From: UBA11740 sp049273695
GTDB taxonomy: Bacteria > Acidobacteriota > Blastocatellia > Pyrinomonadales > Pyrinomonadaceae
Assembly (NCBI GenBank): GCA_049273695.1
Contig: JBASRE010000008.1
Coordinates: 15,507-79,506, forward strand
Length of the DNA: 64,000 nt
Direction of reading: 5' to 3'
The notes under the pieces are model-generated. The model ran no database searches. It was not told the DNA's origin and saw nothing but the letters and a program-made list of their open reading frames with translations. Positions 25,119-33,158 of the stretch are shown here, piece by piece; the first letter of the stretch is position 1; every line of letters starts with the position of its first letter. The position numbers and the translations under genes are program-made.

Positions 25119-26859
25119 CACTCCTTCTCGGATCGGTCGCGCCCAAACGAACACCGGTTTTTTCTTCAATCATGATCCCTTCGCAATCGCCGAGGTAGCG
25201 TGGCTTATCGATCAGCTTGTGACCGCGAACGGTCAAGGCCTGTTGCGTGTCTCCCGATAATCCATACGGCTCAAAGACCAATTCATCCGGCAGCCATTGA
25301 TGATGTATGCGCGGCGCGTCGATCGCCTGCTGAATGTTCATGCCGTAGTCAATCACGTTGGTAATGACACAAAACGCCGTGTTGATAATTGTCGGGCCGC
25401 CGGGACTTCCGACCGTGAACCAGAGCGAACCGTCTTTGCGCAGGACAAAAGTTGGCGTCATCGCCGACAACGGACGTTTGCGTGGCGCGACCGCATTGCG
25501 CTCGCCTTGAATTAAGCCGTAGAGATTCGCCGTGCCGGGCTTTGCGGCAAAGTCGTCCATCTCATCATTCATGAGAATCCCGGTTCCTTTTGCCACGACC
25601 GCCGAGCCGTACGAGTTGTTCAGCGTGTAGGTATTCGCGACGGCGTTTCCTTCCGCATCTACGACCGTGAAGTGCGTCGTCTCGTTGGATTCATGACCAA
25701 GCGGCTTCCCTGCCTTCACTTGTTCACTCGTCGATGCGCGTTCGGGATTGATCGTGTTGCGTAGTTGCGCTGCGTACTTCTTATCTATTAAGCCCGCGAT
25801 CGGTACTTTCACGAAATCGGTGTCGCCCATGTACTCGGCGCGATCGGCGAAAGCGCGCCGCATGGATTCAGTCATCAGGTGATATCGATCCGATGAAGCC
25901 CAGTCGACCTTCTTCAAATCGTAGCCCTCGAGAATGTTCAGCATCTGGATCAGCACCGCGCCCCCGGACGATGGCGGCGGCATCGAAACTATTTCATAGC
26001 CCCGATACGTTCCCCGCACGGGCTCGCGCTCTTTCGCGACATAGCCACGCATATCGGCCAGAGTGATCAAGCCGTTGTTGCGCTTCAGGTCATCGACAAT
26101 CATCCGCGCGGTCTGCCCTTCATAAAACTCGTTAGGCCCACGCTGCTGCAACCGCGCGAATGTCGCGCCGAGGTCCGTCTGCACGAACAGATCGCCTTCG
26201 TTGTAAAACTTGCCGTTGTTCAGGTAGATGCGCTTTGTCTCGGCATACTTCGAAAGGTAATCGTCGTTGCCACGCAGTGAACGCGACAGTGAATGAGTAA
26301 CTCTGAATCCGTTGGCCGCTAGTCTTCTCGCCGGCTCGACCAATTGCGCCCACGACAGTTTGCCGGAGCCATATTTTTTTAGCGCCAGCTCCATCCCGCG
26401 TACTGTGCCCGGCACGCCGGCCGCGCGATAGCCGACGATCGGTCCACCCTCGCCTTTGATGACGTTGCCGTCTTTGTCGAGATAGACATTCCGGTGCGCC
26501 GCCGCCGGGGCCATCTCGCGATAATCGATCGCGGTCGTCTTCCCGTTTTTCAAGCGAATCATCATGAAGCCGCCGCCGCCAAGATTTCCTGCCGCCGGAT
26601 GCGTGACCGCGAGAGCAAAGGCCACCGCAATTGCTGCGTCGACCGCGTTGCCGCCGCGCTTCATGATGTCCACGCCCACGCGCGAAGCGACTTCGTTTGT
26701 GGAAGCGACAATGCCATGGCGCGCCCGCACGGGTTCGCGTGAAGCGGCCAGGGTGTATCCGGTTAGAGTTGGTGGGATTCGAATAAACGAAGCACTGACA
26801 AACAGCAGCAATAACAGCGCTGAGATATTTCGAATAGACCGATAGCGGGCCTGCATCAT
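25096..26859 (-). CDS. ggt: Gamma-glutamyltransferase
   Basis: 587 residues, ATG 26859 with GGAGAAG upstream. Signal peptide MMQARYRSIRNISALLLLLF. The proenzyme signature NETTHFTVVD marks the autocleavage site, with the catalytic threonine at about residue 394. NTYTLNNSYGSAVV, MNDEMDDFA and GSPGGPTIINT are conserved in the small subunit. VASTNEVASRVGVDIMKRGGNAVDAAIA is in the large subunit. Periplasmic enzyme that hydrolyses or transfers the gamma-glutamyl group of glutathione and gamma-glutamyl peptides. It lies between the GlcD-GlcE gene and the small cassette. The repeat cluster at 26889-27040 occupies its upstream region. Confidence 0.93.
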   Translation of the reverse strand: MMQARYRSIRNISALLLLLFVSASFIRIPPTLTGYTLAASREPVRARHGIVASTNEVASRVGVDIMKRGGNAVDAAIAVAFALAVTHPAAGNLGGGGFMMIRLKNGKTTAIDYREMAPAAAHRNVYLDKDGNVIKGEGGPIVGYRAAGVPGTVRGMELALKKYGSGKLSWAQLVEPARRLAANGFRVTHSLSRSLRGNDDYLSKYAETKRIYLNNGKFYNEGDLFVQTDLGATFARLQQRGPNEFYEGQTARMIVDDLKRNNGLITLADMRGYVAKEREPVRGTYRGYEIVSMPPPSSGGAVLIQMLNILEGYDLKKVDWASSDRYHLMTESMRRAFADRAEYMGDTDFVKVPIAGLIDKKYAAQLRNTINPERASTSEQVKAGKPLGHESNETTHFTVVDAEGNAVANTYTLNNSYGSAVVAKGTGILMNDEMDDFAAKPGTANLYGLIQGERNAVAPRKRPLSAMTPTFVLRKDGSLWFTVGSPGGPTIINTAFCVITNVIDYGMNIQQAIDAPRIHHQWLPDELVFEPYGLSGDTQQALTVRGHKLIDKPRYLGDCEGIMIEEKTGVRLGATDPRRSDGPAVGY

Positions 26860-26888
26860 AAGAACTTCTCCGATCGAACTTCGTTCAT

Positions 26889-27040
26889 CGCTCCGTCAGG
26901 AGCGAAATGTTTATAGAACCGCTGAACATATAAATCAATAAGCTCCGTCAGGAGCGAAATGCAGCTCAATCATTTCGCTCCTTCGGAGCCCAGCCAAATC
27001 TCTTCTGGTTTCTATAAACATCTCGTCCCTAACGGGACGA
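26889..27040. repeat. Cluster of REP-like repeats upstream of ggt
   Basis: GCTCCGTCAGGAGCGAAATG occurs at 26890-26909 and 26942-26961, and its inverted relative CATTTCGCTCCTTCGGAGC at 26971-26989. TTTATAGAAC (from 26910) pairs with TTCTATAAACAT (27010-27021). CGTCCCTAACGGGACG (27024-27039) is a further hairpin. No gene is here. Confidence 0.65.
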
Positions 27041-27057
27041 ATACAGCCAAACAACGC

Positions 27058-30000
27058 TCACTGAAAGCGTCCCGGAGACAGAACACTCTGCGGATCCATC
27101 TGCGCCTTCACACGCTTCATTACCTCACCTGCCGAACCAAAGCTGCCCCACGCGTCGAGCTCGCGTTTGACCTCGACGGGCGCCCTTTCCACAACCAAAC
27201 TCCCGCCGCGATCTTCGGCTGTCTGCCTAAATCCTTCAAGCGTTCGCACCGCTTCCTGATGATATATCGGACTGCGCGCCATCACTCGCAAGCGGCCATC
27301 GCCGGCAGATGCGTGCCAGCGAACCGCCGCATGCCAGGCATCGTCGCTTTCCAACTTGGCAATTTCATCCACCAGAGCAGGCAGCTCGGTGGGGCGTACT
27401 CGGGCACGCCAACCGAGATCATAATTGGCCTGAAGGGGCGCAGTGCCCAGCAACTGCCAAAGAGCGGCATCATCGTCATAGAGCGCACAACGAAAGCTTT
27501 GATCGCGCAGTGTCTTCAGCGCCTGCGCCGTTTGGGTGATGACCGTTCTGGTTGAGCCAGCAAACCGAATCAACAGTAAGCCTTTGCCGGGTGGCGTTTG
27601 CAGCGCGAGGTTTTCCGCCAGCAGAGGCGACACAACTTCTACTGCCACGGGAAAAGAGTTGTTCGCCGCGAGCCGCCCAGCGACGAGCAATGCTTCACGT
27701 GATCCTACGGCCACAATCGTGCGCGTCTCAATCGGCAGGGGCCGCAGTTTGAAAGTGACTTCAGTAATCAGCCCGAGTGTTCCGAAACTTCCGGTGAAGA
27801 GCTTGCAGAGATCGTAACCGGCGACGTTCTTTACCACTCTGCCGCCTGTTTTGATTTGCCGACCGTCGGCGAGCACGACTCGCAATCCAATAACAAAAGA
27901 TCGCAAAGGGCCGTAACCGAACGACTGAGGTCCGCTCAATCCGGTCGCGACAATTCCACCCAAAGTCGCGCTGCCGTCGTCCGCGGGATCAACCGGTAAC
28001 CATTGTCCGTTCTGCGCGAGCTGCTTTTGAAATTCAGCAAGCGGCAGGCCGGCTTCGGCAGTGGCTACTAAATCCGCGGGTTCATGCGCGATCAGTCGGT
28101 CCATGCGACGCGTGCTCAGAATCAGATCTGCTCGCGCCAGCAAATTTCCCGCATCGACGAATGTCCGAGCGCCGGCAGGAACAACTGCCAGACCTTCGCG
28201 CGAAGAGAACTGCATAACCTCGGCGGCTTGCTCGGCAGAAGCCGGTGTCACCTTGATCAATCTTTCTGCGCGTGTGTTCGACTGTAATTCGAGCGTGTAA
28301 TCAGCTAGTCGCCGCACACCAACATCGCCCAACAGGCGTGAGAGTTCGCGCGCGATCCGCGTCTCATTCATACGCGCCGCGAGCAGCGGTTGGCGGACGG
28401 ATGCAGACTTTTCTCCGTCTCCCTTTGGGGGAGAGTTGTGAGGGACGAAGTTACGGCTCGCTAAACCTTCACGAGTGTCAGTACCCCGAGCGGTAGCGAG
28501 GGGATCATGTGAAGCTTGCGATGCGCTCGATCCCGTCGCTACCGCTCCGGGTACTGACAGGAATTGCGTCGCCACCGCCCGCCCTTCGCCACATCCTCCC
28601 GGCGCGGGAATGATCTTTCCGGGATTACACAAACCTGACGGATCGAAAGCGGCACGCACTTGCAGCATCGCGCTCATGTCGTCTTCAGAAAATATCAGCG
28701 GCAAATAACTGCTCTTGTCGAGTCCAACGCCATGCTCGCCGGTAATCGAGCCGCCCGCGCGCACGCACGTTTCCATGATTTCGCGACCCGCTTCGCGGAC
28801 GTTATTCAAATCGGCGCCGCGTCGTAGATCGAAACAGATCAGCGGATGCAGATTGCCGTCGCCGGCATGAAAGACGTTGGCAAGCTGAAGATTGTATTTC
28901 GCGCTGATGCGATAGGTTTCCGCAAGTACTTCCGGCAGCCGCGAGCGCGGCACGACTGCATCCTGGATCATCACGTCCGGCATCAGGCGACCGACCGCGC
29001 CGAATGCGCCTTTGCGCGCGGCCCAAAGTTTCTTTCGTTCCTTTTCATCTTCCGCCCGACGCACTGACCGCGCGCCGTGCGCACGCAGAATGGCTTCTGC
29101 TTTTTCCACATCATCGTCAATGCCGGCTTCGATACCATCGAGTTCGACGAGCAGCACCGCACCCGCATCGATCGGCATTCCCGCTGCGAACACCGAATTT
29201 GCCTCGATGGCGCGGATGATCGCGTTGTCCATCATTTCGAGCGCGGCGGGCAACATTCCTTCAGCAATTATGGCTGAGACCGCGCGACTCGCATCCTCAA
29301 CATTCAGAAAGTCCGCGAGCAAAGTACGCACGGCAGCCGGAATCGGCGTCAGCTTCACCGTGGCTTCAGTGGCAATGCCGAACGTGCCTTCTGAGCCTAC
29401 AAATGCTCCGAGCAAATCGTAGCCCGGACTCTTTAAGTCGAGATCGAGGATTGAACCGTCAGCCAACACCACACGCGCGGCCACGACATGATCCGTCGTC
29501 GTTCCGTATTTCAGACAGTGAATGCCGCCGGCGTTCTCGGCGATGTTGCCGCCGATGGTGCACGAAGGCTGACTGGAAGGATCGGGAACGTAATACAAAC
29601 CGAAAGGTGCAACTGCGCGCGAAAGCTGCGCGTTTACCAGACCGGTCTGCACCTGCGCGAGACGATTCTCCGGATCGACCTTCAGAATCTTTCGCATGCG
29701 CGCCAGTTCAACCACAACGCCGCGATTGATCGCGAGCGCGCCTCCCGACAAACCAGTTCCGGCTCCACGCGGCGCGAAGCTCACGCCTTCGTCGTGCAGC
29801 AACGCGAGCACGTCAGCGGTCTCTTCAGTTGAGTTTGGAAAGACTACCGCGCGCGGCAGGTGCTTGTGTTGCGGCAGGCCGTCGCATTCATAAACGAGTA
29901 ACTCGTCTGGTTCGGAAAGGACATTCTCTTCGCCGACAATCTCGCGCAGCTCACCAACTAACTGATCGTCTTCCTGAAATTGCTGCGGACTTGCGGCCAT
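27058..30000 (-). CDS. glcDE: GlcD-GlcE fusion: FAD-linked glycolate oxidase subunits in one chain
   Basis: 980 residues from ATG 30000; a GTG at 30072 is possible but overlaps the preceding gene. Residues about 1-465 are GlcD: FAD-binding PCMH fold (FAPRGAGTGLSGGALAINRGVVV, PSCTIGGNIAENAGGIHCLKYG) and the C-terminal FAD-oxidase domain (GDGNLHPLICFD, GGSITGEHGVGLDKSSYLPL, DPSGLCNPGKIIPAPGG). Residues about 535-980 are a second, shorter FAD-binding module like GlcE (VVPAGARTFVDAGNLLARADL, GGRVVKNVAGYDLCKLFTGSFGTLG). The two are separate genes in E. coli. The 70-residue linker is encoded by a repeat, including VPGAVATGSSASQASHDPLA. It oxidises glycolate to glyoxylate with GlcF (22839-24209). 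Upstream is an APC permease gene. Confidence 0.9.
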   Translation of the reverse strand: MAASPQQFQEDDQLVGELREIVGEENVLSEPDELLVYECDGLPQHKHLPRAVVFPNSTEETADVLALLHDEGVSFAPRGAGTGLSGGALAINRGVVVELARMRKILKVDPENRLAQVQTGLVNAQLSRAVAPFGLYYVPDPSSQPSCTIGGNIAENAGGIHCLKYGTTTDHVVAARVVLADGSILDLDLKSPGYDLLGAFVGSEGTFGIATEATVKLTPIPAAVRTLLADFLNVEDASRAVSAIIAEGMLPAALEMMDNAIIRAIEANSVFAAGMPIDAGAVLLVELDGIEAGIDDDVEKAEAILRAHGARSVRRAEDEKERKKLWAARKGAFGAVGRLMPDVMIQDAVVPRSRLPEVLAETYRISAKYNLQLANVFHAGDGNLHPLICFDLRRGADLNNVREAGREIMETCVRAGGSITGEHGVGLDKSSYLPLIFSEDDMSAMLQVRAAFDPSGLCNPGKIIPAPGGCGEGRAVATQFLSVPGAVATGSSASQASHDPLATARGTDTREGLASRNFVPHNSPPKGDGEKSASVRQPLLAARMNETRIARELSRLLGDVGVRRLADYTLELQSNTRAERLIKVTPASAEQAAEVMQFSSREGLAVVPAGARTFVDAGNLLARADLILSTRRMDRLIAHEPADLVATAEAGLPLAEFQKQLAQNGQWLPVDPADDGSATLGGIVATGLSGPQSFGYGPLRSFVIGLRVVLADGRQIKTGGRVVKNVAGYDLCKLFTGSFGTLGLITEVTFKLRPLPIETRTIVAVGSREALLVAGRLAANNSFPVAVEVVSPLLAENLALQTPPGKGLLLIRFAGSTRTVITQTAQALKTLRDQSFRCALYDDDAALWQLLGTAPLQANYDLGWRARVRPTELPALVDEIAKLESDDAWHAAVRWHASAGDGRLRVMARSPIYHQEAVRTLEGFRQTAEDRGGSLVVERAPVEVKRELDAWGSFGSAGEVMKRVKAQMDPQSVLSPGRFQ
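28418..28434. repeat. Short palindrome in the GlcD-GlcE linker
   Basis: TCTCCC-ttt-ggGGGAGA type hairpin, adjacent to the 31-nt-arm element at 28476-28559 and also read as linker (HNSPPKGDGEK). Probably a fragment of another repeat. Confidence 0.45.
28476..28559. repeat. 31-nt-arm inverted repeat inside the GlcD-GlcE coding region
   Basis: The left arm (28476-28506, beginning TGTCAGTACC) and right arm (28529-28559, ending GGGTACTGACA) are reverse complements at 29 of 31 positions, with a 22-nt spacer. The same element recurs between genes at 35337-35423. The whole element is 84 bp (28 codons), so the frame is kept. It encodes linker residues about 481-508. Confidence 0.85.
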
Positions 30001-30061
30001 TGGAAATTGTTTGACGGGTGCCTGCGATGATACACCACGCGCCGCTCCCGGATGACCGAAT

Positions 30062-31363
30062 TTACGATGCACGCTTGCGATAAAACCAATACGCGAGATA
30101 AATCACGAACCCGACGGCGGCGGCAATCGCCGCAACTATCGCTTCATACAGAGTGCTGTTGAGCAGAAGCCAAACGATCAGAACCAGGCAGGCTATCGCG
30201 ACCACAGTTCCACCGCGCACGCGGAACACGGCTTCGGGCACATCTTTCTTCTGCCTCAGCACCGGTAAAGCCAGACATGTCGCCGCGTAAGTCACCAGCC
30301 GCGCAATCGCGCTGATCGTGAGTGCCGCGACAAAGGAACTGTTTAGCGTGAGGATGAACATGATCGCAGCGGTAATCAGGATGGAGACGTGTGGAGTAGA
30401 AAACCGGCGATGGATGGTACCGACGAACTTCGGCAATTGTTTCTGTTCCGCAATCGCGAACGGCACGCGCGAGCCGGACAGCAAAATAATGTTCAGATTG
30501 CCGGTGATAGAAATGATTGCGCCCGCGGAAATCAGTGCGCCGCCAGCCGTTCCCAAAAACTGCTGACCGGCGTCCGCCAGGGGCTTTGTCGAATTCGCTA
30601 ATCCAGGCAGTGTGCCGATGCTGACGACTTGGATCAGCACGTAAACCACCGCCACAACGCCAATAGCAATCAGTAAAGCTCGCGGAAGATCTCTTCGTGG
30701 ATCTTTCGTCTCGCCCGCCGGAATCGCGGCCATCTCGAATCCGGTAAACGCGTAGATGAGCAACAGCACGGACTGCGAAAACGCTCCAGTTGATGGCGCC
30801 GCGCCGAAAGTGAACGCGTTAGGATTCAGAAAAAATAATCCGATGGCAATGAAGATCAGCATTGGGATCAGCTTGCCGATCGTGAAAAGGTCGCTGGCAA
30901 TTGCCGCTTGCCTGACTCCCGTTATGTTAAGAGCCGTCAGTGCGACCACCACTCCGGTGATGATTAAGGCTCGCGGGATTGTTGACGTTGCGGTTGGCCA
31001 AAAGAACGCGAGGTAGCTCACCATCAGGTTGCAGTTCGCGGCGAAGGCCGTCAGCCGCGCCAGCCAAATCAACCAACCGACTTCGAATGCGACCGTGGGA
31101 CCGAATGCCTCGCGTGCATACAAATAGGGCCCGCCGGTTTCCTCGAACCGGCTGCCAACTTCGGCAAAGCAAAGAATGATTAGCGTGACAACGAGTGCGC
31201 AGGCGATGAAGGCGAGCAGGCTGTAAGTACCGATCAGCGCGTAGGTCTTCGAGGGTAGGCCAAAAATGCCGGCGCCGATGATGCCGTTGATCGCAACCGC
31301 GACAAGGTCCCAACGGCGAATGCCGCGGACGAGACCCTCTTGTGAGACTGTGTTATTTGACAT
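30062..31363 (-). CDS. APC-superfamily amino acid permease
   Basis: 433 residues, about 12 transmembrane helices. The first helix carries the APC signature WDLVAVAINGIIGAGIFGLPSK (GxGIF-type unwound segment). FEVGWLIWLARLTAFAANCNL and YAFTGFEMAAIPAGETKDPRRDLPRAL (substrate/H+ loop) are typical. Inner-membrane H+-coupled amino acid import or exchange; specificity is not deducible. The start lies against the heptamer inverted repeat (31361-31504) without a Shine-Dalgarno sequence. Located between murE and glcDE, on the same strand. Confidence 0.87.
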   Translation of the reverse strand: MSNNTVSQEGLVRGIRRWDLVAVAINGIIGAGIFGLPSKTYALIGTYSLLAFIACALVVTLIILCFAEVGSRFEETGGPYLYAREAFGPTVAFEVGWLIWLARLTAFAANCNLMVSYLAFFWPTATSTIPRALIITGVVVALTALNITGVRQAAIASDLFTIGKLIPMLIFIAIGLFFLNPNAFTFGAAPSTGAFSQSVLLLIYAFTGFEMAAIPAGETKDPRRDLPRALLIAIGVVAVVYVLIQVVSIGTLPGLANSTKPLADAGQQFLGTAGGALISAGAIISITGNLNIILLSGSRVPFAIAEQKQLPKFVGTIHRRFSTPHVSILITAAIMFILTLNSSFVAALTISAIARLVTYAATCLALPVLRQKKDVPEAVFRVRGGTVVAIACLVLIVWLLLNSTLYEAIVAAIAAAVGFVIYLAYWFYRKRAS

Positions 31364-31504
31364 CTGTCATTTGAGATTTGTCATTTGTCATTTATGACTG
31401 CGGCAACCCGCTCATGACGGCAATAATCGCTTGATTAATCGCTGTTACGGTTAAGACTCGATTTCCAAAACCAATGGCCAAATGAAAAATCTCAAATGCC
31501 AAAT
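31361..31504. repeat. Inverted heptamer repeat, units like TTTGTCA/TTTGAGA
   Basis: Left block (about 31361-31398) is tandem GTCATTT/GAGATTT units. The right block (about 31477-31504, CCAAATGAAAAATCTCAAAT) is the inverse complement with a few mismatches. The spacer is about 80 nt. It lies between murE and the permease gene on the minus strand and touches the permease start codon. Confidence 0.7.
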
Positions 31505-31512
31505 AATCTTTT

Positions 31513-33051
31513 CTATCGAGACCGACGCTCAAGCGCCGCACGGGCGACTTCCTTATCGTCGAAATGAAAAGTTTCACGCCCGATGATTTGGTAATCCTCG
31601 TGTCCCTTGCCGGCGATCAGGACCAAGTCACCTTCGCGCGCCTGCGCGATTGCGTGATGAATGGCTTCGCGGCGATCGGCGATCTTCTCGTATGGCTTGC
31701 CGGTCTTCTTAATTCCCTCTTCAGCGTCACAAAGTATTTGATTTGGATCTTCCGTGCGCGGATTGTCTGAAGTCAGAATCACAACATCACTCAACGACCC
31801 GGCCGCCTCGCCCATCGGCGCGCGTTTGCTGCTGTCACGATCGCCGCCACAGCCAAACACCGTGATGATTTTTCCTTTTGTCACATCGCGAGCAGTTCGC
31901 AAAACGTTCAGAAGCGCATCGTCCGAATGCGCGTAATCAACTACCACAGCAAAGTTGCCATCGTGCAGCACGCCTTCGAATCGTCCCGGTGCGCCCGTGC
32001 ATTTACCCAGCGCTTTCGTAATCACATCGAGCGAGTAGTTGAGCGAAAGACCACTCGCGACCGCGGCCAGCGTGTTGTACACATGCGGCGGGCCGACCAG
32101 TGGCGAGGCGAAATCGATTTCGGTACGCACGCTTCCATCGTGCAGGACGCCAGAGGCGTGCGTACCTGCTTCCGCTCGCAGACGAAATCGCATTCCCGCC
32201 AAAGAGAATTCCAGATCGTGCGCGGTTATGTCGGCCTTGGCTTTCACCGCATATGTAACGACGCGCAAACCCTCGCCCTTCAGCCGATTAGCCAACTCAA
32301 CGCCGTACGGATCATCAAGATTGATGACTGAAGTCTTTGGCCGCGATCCCAGCCGCCCATCGAACAGACGCTGCTTCGCGTACCAGTAGTTCTCCATCGT
32401 CTTGTGATAGTCGAGATGGTCGCGCGTGAGATTCGAGAAGACGGCGACCGCGTAGTCCAGCGAATCGCAACGATGAAAATCCATCGCCTGCGAAGAACAT
32501 TCCATGACCGCAGTCTGGCAGCCAATGTTCACGGCTTCGCGTAACATTCGCTGCATGTCCGTGGCTTCCGGGGTCGTCCGGCCGGCTTTTCGTCTTTCCT
32601 TACCAAGCCGATATTCGACCGTACCCGTCATCGCCACCGGTTCGCCGGCCGCTTCGGGAATCGAGGCCACCAGATACGCCGTCGTCGTCTTGCCGTTGGT
32701 TCCGGTAATGCCGACCAGATTCAATTCACGTGAAGGATGATGATGAACTTCGGCGGCCGCCAGAGCCATCGAACGGCGAATGTTCCCCACCTGAATCCAG
32801 GCTCCCGTAAAATCGGCAGGTTTCTCCGCTTCGGAGATGATGCCCTCAGCGCCCTGCTGCATCACCTGTGGAATGAATTTGTGCGCGTCGAACAATTCGC
32901 CGCGGATGGCAGCAAACAAAGTTCCGGCCTTCGCCTGACGCGAATCATGCGTGATATCGCTGACGACCGCGTCGGACGGTCCGAACACTTCTCCTTCCGC
33001 CACCTGCGCGACGTCGCGTACAGTTACCAGCTTCTTTCCTTCTGAAGGCAT
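31513..33051 (-). CDS. murE: UDP-MurNAc-tripeptide synthetase MurE (meso-DAP adding)
   Basis: 512 residues. Mur-ligase three-domain architecture: N-terminal UDP-binding domain (DITHDSRQAKAGTLFAAIRG), central ATPase with P-loop VGITGTNGKTTTAYL, carbamylated-lysine region, and a C-terminal domain with TSDNPRTEDP. The DNPR motif indicates meso-diaminopimelate specificity. Cytoplasmic peptidoglycan precursor synthesis. Oddity: residues about 296-310 (AGTHASGVLHDGSVRTE) are encoded by a palindrome (32122-32166) placed in a beta-turn of the central domain, where other MurE proteins have only a short loop. The start has GGAG about 11 nt upstream. Unlike in most bacteria, no other mur/fts gene is adjacent. 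Divergent from the amidohydrolase gene. Confidence 0.95.
   Translation of the reverse strand: MPSEGKKLVTVRDVAQVAEGEVFGPSDAVVSDITHDSRQAKAGTLFAAIRGELFDAHKFIPQVMQQGAEGIISEAEKPADFTGAWIQVGNIRRSMALAAAEVHHHPSRELNLVGITGTNGKTTTAYLVASIPEAAGEPVAMTGTVEYRLGKERRKAGRTTPEATDMQRMLREAVNIGCQTAVMECSSQAMDFHRCDSLDYAVAVFSNLTRDHLDYHKTMENYWYAKQRLFDGRLGSRPKTSVINLDDPYGVELANRLKGEGLRVVTYAVKAKADITAHDLEFSLAGMRFRLRAEAGTHASGVLHDGSVRTEIDFASPLVGPPHVYNTLAAVASGLSLNYSLDVITKALGKCTGAPGRFEGVLHDGNFAVVVDYAHSDDALLNVLRTARDVTKGKIITVFGCGGDRDSSKRAPMGEAAGSLSDVVILTSDNPRTEDPNQILCDAEEGIKKTGKPYEKIADRREAIHHAIAQAREGDLVLIAGKGHEDYQIIGRETFHFDDKEVARAALERRSR
32122..32166. repeat. Palindromic repeat in frame within murE
   Basis: GGTACGCACGC (32122-32132) and GCGTGCGTACC (32156-32166) form a perfect 11-bp inverted repeat with a 23-nt middle. 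Total is 45 bp, identical in length to the nagZ element and with the same GGTACGCA end. Confidence 0.75.
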
Positions 33052-33076
33052 TAACGACGAAACTCCAAATTAACGT

Positions 33077-33106
33077 GGACTTGAATCAAAGATTCGCGAT
33101 TATAAT
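33077..33106 (+). promoter_or_regulatory. Possible sigma-70-type promoter of the amidohydrolase gene
   Basis: A perfect TATAAT at 33101-33106 is preceded by TGGACT (33077-33082) at an 18-nt spacing. It would give a leader of about 45 nt before the GTG start at 33159. It lies in the divergent murE/amidohydrolase gap. Confidence 0.4.
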
Positions 33107-33158
33107 CAACGCCGCCGTTTTCCGATATGGGAAGGTGTCAGTTCCGGAGGTCAATAGC

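Noticed and set aside
27058..30000. GlcD-GlcE joined by a sequencing or assembly error
   Set aside because: The frame is open through a linker made of a known repeat with no odd homopolymer at the joint. It cannot be fully excluded without reads.
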